A DNA stretch of 64,000 nt from Bos javanicus (GCF_032452875.1 NC_083875.1:73802178-73866177); one strand, 5' to 3'; shown: positions 21,070-30,562, counted from the stretch's first letter. A program made the numbers and translations. The notes: generated by a model not told the origin, from the sequence alone.

Positions 21070-21441
21070 CAGGGGTCCCTAATCCCCAGGACCAGTACTC
21101 GTCCATGGCCTGTTAGGAACTGGGCCGCACAGCAGGAGATGAGCAACAGCAAGGGAGCAAAGCTTCTCTGTATTTACAACCGCTCCCCATCGCTTGCCTT
21201 ACCACCTGAGCTCTGCCTCCTGTCAGAGCAGTGGCAGCATTAGACTCTCATAGGAGTGTGAACCCTAACCCTAAAATCAAAGTGGAATATCCTGAGATTG
21301 CTGCAAGATAGAAATAAAGTCCACGATAAGTATAATGTGCTTGGATCAACCTGAAACCATTCCCTGCCCCCCCCCCCAGTCCATGGAAAAATTGTCTTCC
21401 AAGAAACTGGTCCCTCGTGCCAAAAAAGTTGGGGACCGCTG
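21070..21441. mobile_element. Non-autonomous hAT transposon with 8-bp target duplication
   Basis: The ends are inverted repeats: CAGGGGTCCCTAATCCCC at the left and GTTGGGGACCGCTG at the right. The flanks TTGTTAGC (21062-21069) and TTGTAAGC (21442-21449) are an 8-bp duplication with one mismatch, as expected for hAT elements. The inside (GGCCTGTTAGGAACTGGGCC, GCCTCCTGTCAGAGCAGTGG, GTCCATGGAAAAATTGTCTT) is a common old mammalian hAT repeat whose formal name I do not assign. No transposase is encoded. Confidence 0.88.
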
Positions 21442-21745
21442 TTGTAAGCCTCTGAACCAAGTTAATGACTCCCTTGAACAGACCCAAAGGCATCCACACT
21501 AACCCTTGGATTCATCTAATTTTCCTATCCATGTTTTTTTTCTTCTATCCGTTTCTTCTAGTTTCCATTTTATACTTTCATACTGCTCATATGACTATTA
21601 ATATTCCCCCCATACATTTTTGGAACAAGAGAAGGTAAAAACAAGCAAGGAAATAAATGAAGCAAACAACCATTTGTTTTCCTCAGTCCCTCTGATCTAA
21701 CTGACCTGGACCATCTGACAGGTCACAACGCAGAACGCATGTCTG

Positions 21746-22416
21746 TGAAACGGCCCTTCCACTCCATGTCCTCTGCCTGCCTTTTTGACTGTGGAAAACT
21801 TTAATCAAAGAATAAGTTTAATCAGAGAAATGTGGAAACAAAGGAAAATAGAGAACACTAAATAATAATAATGTAGTCATTAAGCATAGTCGAGGACTTT
21901 CAGTTCTTTCTCAAGGGCCATAGATAATATTCTGAGCCCTATCCTGTGAACTGTCTTAAAGATACTGAAACACCAGGTGGAGAAGTTTACTATGTGATGA
22001 CTGGACTGTACCCAGGACATGCACTGCCACAATTCTGATAACTGGCCACAGAGAAATGGGAACAAATGGACCCTAGAAGTAAAGATTAACTGTACCTCAA
22101 ACAACCAAGATGATGCTGGTCAGACCACCATGGACCAATCTGAAGCTGACTTGTCAGAGCTGACTACTGTTTCTAGGTTTAGTCTTGTCCCCCGACCCTG
22201 CCCACCTTCTGTCTATAAATGCTCTTGACCCAATGCTTCCCAGTGGGAGGAGGGGTGGTGGAGTCAGCCTTTGGACAGACGTGTGCCACCCTCCCCCAAC
22301 CCCATCCGGTTGCCGGCATCTGAAATAAAGCAAATTTTCCTTTCCACCAACCTGGGCTGTTTATTGGCTTCTGAGAGGTGAGCAGCCAGACTCCCCCACA
22401 CAGTCTTTCAGTAACA
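21746..22416 (+). mobile_element. Solo LTR of an endogenous retrovirus (ERV1-like)
   Basis: Starts TGAAACGGCCC and ends GTAACA, with TG...CA termini, flanked by TCTG on both sides (21742-21745 and 22417-22420): a perfect 4-bp target duplication typical of gammaretrovirus-like ERVs. Inside are a TATA-like TATAAATGCTCTTG near 22213 and a poly(A) signal AATAAAGC near 22324, followed by a U5-like segment. No gag, pol or env sequence adjoins it, so it is a solo LTR of 671 bp. Its own promoter would run antisense to EBF2. Confidence 0.82.
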
Positions 22417-22883
22417 TCTGCAATAACAAGAGTTTCGTTGTCCTGGAAGAACCAACCTCTGCTACCTCTGCGACTTGTTACTGTATCTTCACCACACAGA
22501 GCAGAGTGCTGAGTGTAATGAATCAAACAGATAATCCAGAAATACCTCCTAGGCGGGTGTCTGCAGGGAACCAGAGGCCTTAAAACTAAGAGCGGTGGCC
22601 TCCAGACCTGAGCACGTTATGTCCTGAGCTGCACTAGAACTCTCAGCAGAGAGAGCTGCACAGAGGACTCTCAGCAGAGCCTTGCAATCAGCTGTGGCAT
22701 TTCATGGACACGCCACTCAATCTTCAGACTCTACAGGACGGCTTATCCTCTGCCCTGAAGTGGTCCCTATCTGGGGTATGAAAAGCATCTTCTCTCAGCC
22801 TCCTGGGACGATTCTACAAGGCCCCAGTTTGGCCCCTGGTGCCATGCAAATGAGTTTTCATAACTTCCTAGAACATCTTAGGC

Positions 22884-23101
22884 TTCCCAGGTGGCACTAG
22901 TGGTAAAGAACCTGCCTGCCAATGCAAGAGATGTAAAAACCACAAGTTCGATCCCTGGGTCAGGAAGATCCCCTAGAGGGAGAGCATGGCAACCCACTCC
23001 AGTGTTCTTGCCTGGAGAATCCCACAGACAGAGAAGCCTGGTGGGCTCCAGTCCATGGGGTCACCAAGAGTTGGACACGACTGAAGCAACTTAGCATGCA
23101 C
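22884..23101 (+). repeat. Bov-tA SINE
   Basis: GGCTTCCCAGGTGGCACTAG, B-box AGTTCGATCCCTGGG, body to TTGGACACGACTGAAGCAAC. The flanks ACATCTTA and ACATCTA suggest a target duplication. Confidence 0.94.
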
Positions 23102-23269
23102 ACAGTACATCTAGCTTGCAGTTAATTCACAGATTAGGACTAAGAGCTTCTGCCTCCATATATTTCACAGTCACCAGCAGTCAAGTTCCATCTCTCTGGA
23201 GGTACATAAGGGAGGTAAGAGCCATGTAGCAAAGTGAGAAGGGAGATGATGTGTTACACAGAAAAACTG

Positions 23270-23445
23270 AAGCTATCTGCTCTGTCCAGATTCTTGCCCT
23301 GCTATATCCTAGCTATGTGATCTTGGGTAAGTCAGTTAACTGTTGGGTACCTAAACTTCCTTGCCGATGACAAGAAGGTAATACTGACCTCAGAGAGTTC
23401 TTGTGAAGATTAAATAAAACACTATATCTGAAAGTGCCTAAGGAA
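23270..23445 (+). repeat. MIR SINE
   Basis: TATATCCTAGCTATGTGATCTTGGGTAAGTCAG, then GGTAATACTGACCTCAGAG and TGTGAAGATTAAATAAAAC follow the MIR core order closely. Confidence 0.7.
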
Positions 23446-23449
23446 GAAG

Positions 23450-23588
23450 GACTTCCCTGGTGGTCCAGTGGCTAAGACTCCACGGCCCCAGGGGAGGGGG
23501 CCCAGGTTCAATGACCCCTGGTCAAGGAACTGAAGATCTTGTGTGCCACAGCTAAGACCTAGCATGGCCAAATAAATTTTTTAAAAGT
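23450..23588 (+). repeat. CHR-type SINE (short form)
   Basis: GGACTTCCCTGGTGGTCCAG, a tRNA-like B-box region, AAGACCTAGCATGGCCAAATAAA and an A-rich end. It abuts the preceding MIR and the following L1 tail. Confidence 0.83.
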
Positions 23589-23595
23589 ATACAGG

Positions 23596-23775
23596 TTCGA
23601 TACAGGATCCTTGGGGCTGGTGCACTGGGATGACCCGGAGGGATGGTACAGGGAGGGAGCGGGGAAGGGGTTCAGGATGGGGAACACATGTATACCCGTG
23701 GTGGATTCATGTTGATGTGTGGCAAAACCAATACAATATTGTAAAGTAACTAGCCTCCAATTAAATAAATTTAAA

Positions 23776-23806
<31 letters not shown>
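23596..23806 (+). repeat. L1-type 3' end with (AT)n tail
   Basis: GATACAGGATCCTTGGGGCTG, GGGGTTCAGGATGGGGAAC, GCAAAACCAATACAATATTG and CCTCCAATTAAATAAAT, then an A run and (AT)9 at 23788-23806. Confidence 0.82.
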
Positions 23807-23949
23807 AAATTTTTTAAAAAAGCATACAGCATGTTAACTGAAATGGAGTCTTAATTCCTCATTCCCATCCACACAAATCACATCTATTGCTCCTCTGTAA
23901 AAAGGGAATAAATAGTTTCACTCCTTTTCTTTCTCTTGAAAGGCTTTGA

Positions 23950-24160
23950 GTAAGTGGTGCTAGTGGTAGAGAACCCTCTGCCAAAGCAGGAGACACAGGT
24001 TCAATCCTTGGGTTGGGAAGATCCTCTGGAAGAGAGCATGGCAACCCACTCTAGTATTCTTGCCTAGAGAATCCCATGGACAGAGGAGCCTGGTGGGCTA
24101 CAGTCCATGGGATCACAAAGAGATATGACTGAAGCGACTTAGCGACATAGCACAGCACAA
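23950..24160 (+). repeat. Bov-tA SINE
   Basis: GTGGTGCTAGTGGTAGAGAAC head, GGTTCAATCCTTGGG B-box, and body to AGATATGACTGAAGCGACTT. It lies about 180 bp downstream of the exon 14 donor in gene sense. Confidence 0.92.
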
Positions 24161-24342
24161 ACCAATAAGCCCAAGTCCACTAAAGGAGACGTACAAATGG
24201 CAGGAAGGATGTTTCATCAGGAAATTGGACCACGCCTCCGTGAGTCTAAAATGCAGATACGCTACTGTCTCTTAAAAGGCTAGACAGTAAAACCCAGGGA
24301 CAGAGAGGCAGGGAGAGCTGGCCTGAGGAACAAGGCACTTAC

Positions 24343-24528
24343 TTCCATAAGGGGAGCCGGTGGGGGAGCCGTTGAGAAATCCCGGTGACCCTGGAACACC
24401 CAGGTTGGCCATGGGGACGTTGCTGTAGCCATTCATGCTGTTACTGGAGGTGCTGTAGTTAGACTGCTGGGGGGTGGAGCTGGAAGAATAGCCCCGTGGA
24501 GAGATGCTGCTCGTGTTGCGGATGTATC
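24343..24528 (-). CDS. EBF2: EBF2 exon 14, Ser/Thr-rich domain
   Basis: On the minus strand the acceptor TTGTCCAG ends at 24529, the exon begins GATACATCCGC, and it ends ...CCTTATGGAA before donor GTAAGT. The protein reads GYIRNTSSISPRGYSS, then TPQQSNYSTSSNSMNGYSNV and LGVPGSPGFLNGSPTGSPYG. It belongs to the C-terminal activation region, which is rich in Ser, Asn, Gly and Pro with little predicted fold. The first Gly codon uses the last G of exon 13, and the final A starts the Ile codon of exon 15. The EBF2-specific text (YIRNTSSISPRGYSSSS, SNVPMANLG) separates it from EBF1 and EBF3. Exon length 186 bp, frame open. Confidence 0.97.
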
Positions 24529-24949
24529 CTGGACAACAAAGAAAAGCCCAGATAAATGAGCCTGGACGCGCAGGCGCACTCACACACACAGCAGAGACCA
24601 AATATGACAGCGTAGGTGCACAAAGCTCCCAGTCTGTAGAATTCCACCAGGCTGACTGTGGGCTGGAGGGGGAAGTCTGCAGTTTGTCTTCAGACTTGTC
24701 ATACCTTCCTATCTCTTCCCCATTCTGCACAAAACCTTCCTCCTCTTTCCCATTTGCAGTCAACATCTCCAACTCACACTAAGGAGTGGTTGACTAAGGG
24801 GCAGTGTGCAGTGACATCTCCCAAATCATATCTCATGTAACACTAAAGCCCCCTGAGATACTTGATGGGTGTCACTGAGAAAAGCATTCTCTGGTCAAAT
24901 GAAGCTTGGAAGATGGTGCATACGGTGGCCATTCATTGAAGATTCATAT

Positions 24950-25210
24950 ATGGTACTGAAGCTCCAATAATTAGGCCACCTGATGCAAAGAACTGAGTCA
25001 TTGGAAAAGACTCTGATGCTTGGAAAGATTGAAGGCAAAAGGAGATGGGGGTGGGAGAGATGAGACGGTTAGATAGCATCACCAACTCAATGGACATGAA
25101 TTTGAGCAAACTCCAGGAGACAGTGAAGAATAGAGAGCCTGTTGTGCTGCAGTCCATGGGGTTACAAAGAGTTGGCTATGACTTAGGGACTGAGCAACAA
25201 CAGAGAATAA
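24950..25210 (+). mobile_element. BovB (RTE) LINE 3' fragment
   Basis: ACTGAAGCTCCAATAATTAGG, CCACCTGATGCAAAGAACTGA, GGAAAAGACTCTGATGC, AACTCAATGGACATGAATTTG and GCTGCAGTCCATGGGGTTAC are the conserved last ~250 bp of BovB, ending in AATAAATAAA. The copy is 5' truncated. BovB entered ruminants by horizontal transfer and supplied the body of the Bov-tA SINEs seen throughout the window. Confidence 0.9.
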
Positions 25211-25883
25211 ATAAACTGGTTTAACTTTGCTAACCTAGTGTTTCCCAAATTTCACGCACCAGAGCATCTTTTCTGGGTGTGGTAAGGAAAGGAGTTCTAG
25301 TAACATTGCAAGGGCCACTAGCATTCTACTGATCACAGCTATAGAAGTTTGAAGTTGTGACTGTGCCCTGTTGGGTGAGGTGGGGTGTGTTTTCAAAATG
25401 CATTGACAAGTTCATCTAAATGGGCTGTCCAAAGACTTGGAAGCATCAGCAATGGAATGCAAGGGAGAGCCAGTCCATAAGCGGAATTGCTTCTCCCCAT
25501 ATTTCTGAAACCCTAGCAGAGACATCACCTAATCTAGCCTGAACTAACCCATGTTGGATAACTGCCTCTAAAGGTATTAAAGAAATGACACAAATTTGGG
25601 GGGACAAAAGGTAATAATGTCCCACCCACATTTCTGTAAGAAGAACTTGCCCTGGGCATGAGAGTGAGGAATTCCCTTGTAATGGATGAATAAAATTAGA
25701 AGTAAAATGATCCCAAAGTTAGGGATATCAGCAGAAACATTTACTCCTTTTAAAAAATGACTTATGATAAATGTAGCACCTTAATGAAATCAATCTCAGT
25801 GACTAAAATCTTTACACAATATGTTTTACATATGAAAGCACAGTTAGCTGTGTTGCTGTCTATATATATTTGTATCTATGTAT

Positions 25884-26103
25884 GTGCGCGCTCAGCCACT
25901 AAGTTGTGTCTGACTCTTTGTGACCCCGTGGACTGAAGCTTCCAGGCTCCTTTTTCCATGGAATTTCCCAGGCAAAAATACTGGAGTTGGTTGCCATTTC
26001 CTCCTCCAGGGGATCTTTCCCAACCCAGGGGTCGAACCTGCATCTCCTACATCTCCTACATTGGCAGGCGGATTCTTTACCACTGAGCCACCTGAGTTTC
26101 CCA
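25884..26103 (-). repeat. Bov-tA SINE
   Basis: GCGCGCTCAGCCACTAAGTTG, GACCCCGTGGACTGAAGC, AAAATACTGGAGTTGGTTGC, and the head complement TTCTTTACCACTGAGCCACC. It includes a small CATCTCCTA duplication near 26040-26060. Confidence 0.93.
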
Positions 26104-26473
26104 TTTATTTGCATACATTTGTATATATTCATATATGAGATAATATACAAACAGAGGTTACCAAACAAATATAAGCCACCCACCCTTGGTACTAGTAATT
26201 TGGGTGCAGGTAACAATAATGGCAATAACTCTGCTTCTTTCCATTATTCATTTTGATGATTACAATAACAGAAGTGTACATTTTATTCAAATAATACCTG
26301 TATATCTGGCTGCAGTAAGCCTAAACTCTTCTAAATTCATAATACTTCATCGTATCTTTAAATATTTCCATTGAAGTATTCTACCTGGTACTTAAAAAGC
26401 TGAAACTCTAACAATACATCTAATGTTGAGATAATCCAATTACTGCATTGCTTATCTGGGACACATTTTCTTT

Positions 26474-26648
26474 TTTTTTGAGTCGTGAGACAAGTAAAGT
26501 GTTTATTAGGAGGAAAACAAGTATGGATAGACACACAGGCGGGCTCAGAGAGAGAGTTGCACCCTCTCTGGTACTTTGGATCACTTTGATGGAGCATTTT
26601 TTCTGGGTTTCCTCAGGCAATCATTTTGATTTGTCTGGTTGTGAGTAG
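26474..26648 (-). mobile_element. Retroviral LTR-derived fragment with A tail
   Basis: Read on the minus strand it ends ...CTCCTAATAAACACTTTACTTGTCTCACGACTC and then nine A residues. The AATAAA hexamer, short downstream segment and terminal A run resemble the 3' end (R region) of a retroviral transcript copied back into the genome. Flanking GGACACA at both sides (near 26459 and 26649) could be a target duplication. The LTR identity is from remembered style, not alignment. Confidence 0.4.
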
Positions 26649-26760
26649 GACACACTCTTTTCATGACATAAGAATCAAACATTCACTTCTTTCAACTCCA
26701 GCAGAGCCAATCTTTTAAATGCATAAGATGTTTGTATTTTGAGTCTGAGAAAGGCAGTAC

Positions 26761-26938
26761 CTTGATTGTTTCCCTGTGTTGACTCTGAGATGCTGACCCC
26801 AAGCTGGCTGCCATAGGAATTGATGCCCATCATGCCACTGTGAGCCGGGGAGCTGGAGAGAGCTGGGATCTGGCTGGGATTCCTGGGGACACTGTAGAGG
26901 GCTTCAGCGATGTCCGCGGCTCGCTTCAAAATGATGTC
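26761..26938 (-). CDS. EBF2: EBF2 exon 13, second helix-2 copy and activation-domain start
   Basis: The acceptor TTTTGTAG ends at 26939 on the minus strand. The exon reads DIILKRAADIAEALYSVPRN, then PSQIPALSSSPAHSGMMGIN and GSQLGVSISESTQGNNQ, and ends CAAG before donor GTACTG. The first 20 residues are the second copy of helix 2 in the vertebrate HLHLH dimerisation region, homologous to exon 12. The rest begins the activation tail. The final G starts the Gly codon completed by exon 14. The ORF visible on this strand starts at an out-of-frame context codon and reads into the intron beyond the donor. The exon itself has 59 codons plus one base. Confidence 0.97.
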
Positions 26939-27121
26939 CTACAAAATGGCAGGTGGAGGTGAGTGTTTGTATTGAGCAACAGGAGTCAAACTATACTCAA
27001 TATTTTATAATAATCTGGAAGGAAAAATAATCTGAAAAAAGATATATATGTGTGTGTATACCTGAATCACTTTTCTGCACACCTAAAACTAACACAACAT
27101 TGTAAATCAGCTGTGCTGGCA

Positions 27122-27330
27122 GGTGTGTGTTCAGTTGTGCCCAGCTCTTTCTGACCCCATGGACTGTAGCCCACCAGGCTCCTCTGTCAAGGGATTTCCC
27201 AGTCAAGAATACTGGAGTGGGTTGCCATATTCTCCTCCAGGGGATCTTCACCACCCAGGGATCGAACCCATGTCTCCCGTGTCTCCTGCACCGGCAGGTG
27301 GATTCTTTCCCATTTGAACTATCAAGTGAG
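27122..27330 (-). repeat. Bov-tA SINE in intron 12
   Basis: GACCCCATGGACTGTAGCCC, AAGAATACTGGAGTGGGTTG, the B-box complement GGGATCGAACCCATG, and the head complement GGATTCTTTCCCATTTGAAC. Confidence 0.93.
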
Positions 27331-27365
27331 GAATTGGGCTTAATCAACTACATAAACTATGTGAA

Positions 27366-27536
27366 AAAAGCGAGTTGCTCAGTTGCGTCTGACTCTTTAC
27401 AACTCTTTGCAACCCGCCAGGCTCTTCTGTCCATGGAATTCTCTAGGCGAGAATACTGGAGTGGGTAGCCCTTCCCTTTTCCAGGGGATCTTCCCAGCCC
27501 AGGATCAGTATACTTGAATTAAAAAAAAAAAAAAGA
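27366..27536 (-). repeat. Truncated Bov-tA/Bov-A in intron 12
   Basis: GTTGCTCAGTTGCGTCTGAC, a local duplication of CTCTTTRCAAC, GGAATTCTCTAGGCGAGAATAC and GGGGATCTTCCCAGCCCAGG, stopping before the tRNA head. An A-rich run follows at 27519-27545. It ends about 45 bp from the exon 12 donor. Confidence 0.88.
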
Positions 27537-27583
27537 AAAGAAAAGAATCAATCTCAAGAGAGTGTGAGATGTGAACTTCTAAC

Positions 27584-27649
27584 CTGGTTATTGTGTGGTG
27601 TTCCATAGAGCGCCTCCACCAGATCTGCCGCTCTTTTCAATAGCATTTC
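27584..27649 (-). CDS. EBF2: EBF2 exon 12, first helix-2 copy
   Basis: A 66-bp exon of exactly 22 codons in phase 0 at both ends. The acceptor TCTTTTTCCAG ends at 27650 and the donor is GTTAGAAG. It encodes EMLLKRAADLVEALYGTPHN and then NQ. It aligns with the start of exon 13 (LKRAADIAEALYSVPRN), the duplicated helix that gives vertebrate EBFs a helix-loop-helix-loop-helix in place of the simpler invertebrate form. This segment mediates dimerisation. The EMLLKRAADLVEALYGTPHN text is EBF2-like (EBF1 has GMPHN). Skipping would remove one helix without shifting the frame. Confidence 0.97.
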
Positions 27650-28542
27650 CTGGAAAAAGAAAAGAAAGCTGGGTATCAGCAAAGGTAAAACCTCAACTGG
27701 CCAACACAAAGGAAAATTACCTACAAAAATCAAAAGTCCAGGCATTCCCCTAAAATGTAAGTCACTAGCCATGATGTCTTCTATTCACTTTGACAGGTAG
27801 AAAATAAATAATAACACATATAAACTCCTCTATAAATATGTATCTGCATGAAATTCATCTCACTGAAAAGGCTCCATAAAGAGCTGGGCTACCAAGACAA
27901 AAAGCAACCAGATTAAGGGTGGAGTCGGTTAACATTAGTAATGTCATGGGAGTTCCATTAAAAACTACTTTCAGACTATTCCATTAAAAAAAATCTGGTA
28001 CTCTAATTAACCAAATATTCTCAAATTGATTGACTGGCCTGAGTCAAACCGCTTGCCAAGGAGTTGTCCAGAGTCCTGAAATGATCTTGGCAATGCCTTC
28101 TGCAAAATTTTACTCTAATAAAGATGAATTCTTTCAATAATATTTCCCCCTGTTCACTTTAACCAGAGAGAATTAGTAATCAGTAATCCCTTTCCTCTCA
28201 TTGTGTCTTTTCCACCTCCTGTTTTTAACAGCCTTTTAAATTGCTATTAACCTACTTTCCAGATATCATCTAATTTAATGGGGGGGCTGGGGATTTTTCT
28301 GAGAGGAAAATAAAGGTGCAATGGAGCAGCAACTGCAGTACTTGAATTTCACTCACTACAGAAAAGAGAAGATGGAATTTTGTAATGTTTGTGCTTTAAG
28401 GGCAAATGTAAATGTTGAAACTTCATAATTTCTCATTAATCAATACCTAATAAACTGATGTGATTTTAAATAAAGAAAGTGAAAATAATGGGCCAGATAT
28501 ACAATAGAATTTTTGTGAGCAAGTTCATTTAAAAGGGATACT

Positions 28543-28796
28543 TTTTTTTTTCAATTTTATTTTATTTTATTATTATTTTTTAATTTTATTTTATTGTTAA
28601 ACTTTACATAATTGTATTAGTTTTGCCAAATATCAAAATGAATCCATCACAGGTATATACATGTGCTCCCCATCCTGAACCCTCCTCCCTCCTCCCTCCC
28701 CATACCATCCCTCTGGGTCGTCCCAGTGCACTAGCCCCAAGCATCCAGTATCGTGCATTGAACCTGGACTGGCATCTCGTTTCATACATGATATTT
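28543..28796 (-). repeat. L1-type 3' end
   Basis: Reverse copy: T-rich tail, AATTGTATTAGTTTTGCCAAA, CATCAAATGAATCC-like text, CCCCATCCTGAACCCTCCTC, CAGTGCACTAGCCCCAAGCA and GGACTGGCATCTCGTTTCATAC. It matches the complement of the tail at 23596-23780 and extends further into the L1 3' UTR. Confidence 0.83.
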
Positions 28797-29439
28797 TCAT
28801 TTTATAGAAATTTGTTAATATATGGGTGTTTTTCATTTCCATGAATATCTGTGTATGTACTGGGCCCTCAGTGAATACTTGATTGTGGATTAATATGTCC
28901 CTGTAATAATGGGTAAATAAAATTACATTTAAATAAAAATGAATTGGAACTTACACTTTCAGACAATTTTTCAATTATTTATTTTTCATGAAGTTGGCAG
29001 TGTTTTATAAGTTGAATACGCACAGGTCCAAATTTTCAGATTTTGTATTTGCTCAGAGATTCATCATAACATATTCCATAGTTAGTAGATATTTTATGAG
29101 CATCTTGTACCTCAAGCTTAGCCCAATTTCAAGGCCTAATTTAATTTTTATTATATTTTATTTAACACAATACATGCAAAATATTATCATTTCAACATGT
29201 AATTAATGAGACAGATTGTATTCTTTTTTTTTCATACTAAGTCATTTCAATCTGGTGCATGTTTTATAGTACATCTCAGTTTGGACTAGCTTCATCTTAT
29301 AGGCCCAACAGCCCAGCAAGCTGGGAGTTACTATATTGGACGTTGAAAGTGTAGTTTCTCTTGTAAAAAACATTATATAGTAATATTATAATATTTATAG
29401 AGTATACACCTCCAGAAATTATATGCTCCTTTATTTACT

Positions 29440-29735
29440 GGTTCCCCCCAGCTTTTTTTGAGATATTATTGACATACAACATGTGTAAGTTGATACTACA
29501 AAGCATGATGATTTGAGCCACATGTATACTGTGAAATGATTACTACAATAATGTTAGTTACCACCTCCATCCCCTTCATAGTAATTACCTTTTTTGTTTT
29601 CATTTTGTGGTGATAATTGTTAAGACCTATTCAAGTATACAATATAGGATTATTAACTATAGTTACCATGATGTACATTAGATCCCCAGAAATCACTCAT
29701 CTTAGAACTGAAAGTTTGTATGTCGGACAAGGGAT
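29440..29735 (-). repeat. Old L1 3' UTR
   Basis: Complement-strand L1M text: GAGATATTATTGACATACAAC, GTGAAATGATTACTACAATAA, ATAGGATTATTAACTATAGTTACC and ATGTACATTAGATCCCCAG. It ends about 100 bp from the donor of exon 11. Confidence 0.65.
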
Positions 29736-29835
29736 GCCTAACTTAATTTTAAAGAGACCTAAGTCTCTAGGTTTATCTAAGTTTACTGAAATTTTACAAG
29801 AAGGTTTTCACATGTCATTTTCCAAAGTGTATTAC

Positions 29836-29924
29836 CTTAGCTAATCTCTCAGGATCTCCAGGATGTCTTGGGATGACCTTCTGCAGTCTCTGAAAGCCAT
29901 AGTCTATGGTGGGTTCATTTAATG
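29836..29924 (-). CDS. EBF2: EBF2 exon 11, helix 1 of the dimerisation region
   Basis: The acceptor TTGTTTTTCAG ends at 29925 on the minus strand. The exon is CATTAAATGAACC...GCTAAG and the donor is GTAATA. It encodes LNEPTIDYGFQRLQKVIPRH and then PGDPERLAK, 29 whole codons after the two bases that complete the split Ala. PTIDYGFQRLQKVIPRHPGDPERL is the strongly conserved link from the TIG domain into helix 1 of the HLH region in all COE proteins. ERLAK (rather than ERLPK as in EBF1) favours EBF2. The 20.2-kb intron 10 precedes it. Confidence 0.97.
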
Positions 29925-30289
29925 CTGAAAAACAAAAGTCCTCTTCTTGAGGATGTAAACTGGCCATAGAGCAAGGTATCTGGTTAAGTCTGCTATGGAT
30001 AATAGAAAGGTTCTGATATTATCTTTCTAAGAATTGACACAGTTGTTTCAATCAACTAAGGATTTTTGCTATTGACATTGGTTAATTCACATTTATAAGT
30101 TTAGAATTAATAGTAATTTAGTCATTAGAATGATGTCTCAAATGTCAAGATTATTATAATTACTTTATCATTTCTGCCTTCAGTGCACACACTTATCATT
30201 CTTTGCTCACTCTCAACTACTCAGAAACATTACACAATCAATCATATCCCATCCCAGTTTCTTCTGAAGATAATAAAGTATTAATACCT

Positions 30290-30562
30290 CTCCATGCAAT
30301 GGCACCCCACTCCAGTACTTTTGCCTGGAAAAATCCCATGGACAGAGGAGCCTGGTAGGCTGCAGTCCATGGGGTTGCTAGAGTCGGACACGACTGAGCG
30401 ACTTCACTTTCACTTTTCACTTTCATACATTGGAGAAGGAAATGACAACCCACTCCAGTGTTCTTGCCTGGAGAATCCCAGGGATGGGGGAGCCTGGTGG
30501 GCTGCCGTCTATGGGGTCGCACAGAGTCGGACACGACTGAAGCGACTTAGCAGCAGCAGCAT
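30290..30562 (+). repeat. BOV-A2 dimeric SINE
   Basis: Two Bov-A units in tandem: CAATGGCACCCCACTCCAG...GACTGAGCGACTTCACTTTC, then GGAGAAGGAAATGACAACCC...GACTGAAGCGACTTAGC, ending in (AGC)4. No tRNA head, as expected for BOV-A2. Confidence 0.94.

Larger units (their letters stand above)
13426..24342 (-). other. EBF2: EBF2 intron 14 (10,917 bp)
   Basis: Donor GTAAGTGCC after exon 14 and acceptor TTTCCAG before exon 15. It holds a mariner MITE, an old L1 with a nested SINE, CHR and Bov-tA SINEs, MIRs, a hAT transposon and a solo LTR (listed separately). Stretches with nothing recognisable: 13848-14921 (apart from A runs near 14787-14825 and 13918), 15136-15844 (short GT and CA runs near 15230 and 15467), 17206-17949 (a 45-bp Bov-A scrap near 17786), 18609-19973, 20718-21069, 22417-22883 and 23102-23269. 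The block 18609-19300 is repeat-poor and could be regulatory. Confidence 0.9.
24529..26760 (-). other. EBF2: EBF2 intron 13 (2232 bp)
   Basis: Donor GTACTGCC after exon 13, acceptor TTGTCCAG before exon 14. It holds a BovB fragment, one Bov-tA and an LTR-derived piece. Nothing recognisable was seen at 24530-24949, 25211-25883 and 26104-26470. Confidence 0.9.
26939..27583 (-). other. EBF2: EBF2 intron 12 (645 bp)
   Basis: The shortest intron in the window, between the two helix-2 exons. Donor GTTAGAAG, acceptor TTTTGTAG. Over half is filled by two Bov-tA/Bov-A copies in EBF2 sense, plus a short ART2-like scrap near 27060-27112 (CACCTAAAACTAACACAACA). Confidence 0.93.
27650..29835 (-). other. 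EBF2: EBF2 intron 11 (2186 bp)
   Basis: Donor GTAATACAC after exon 11, acceptor TCTTTTTCCAG before exon 12. It holds an L1 tail and an older L1 piece. Nothing recognisable was seen at 27650-28542 (a G run near 28279) or 28797-29439, both AT-rich. Confidence 0.9.

Noticed and set aside
21259..21276. Telomere-like CCCTAACCCTAA
   Set aside because: Only two units, inside the decayed hAT element. Not an interstitial telomeric array.
22179..22526. 115-residue minus-strand ORF
   Set aside because: It lies in and beside the solo LTR, where no protein is expected.
24272..24772. 166-residue minus-strand ORF
   Set aside because: Only its middle (exon 14, 24343-24528) is real coding sequence. The ends run into introns past good splice sites.
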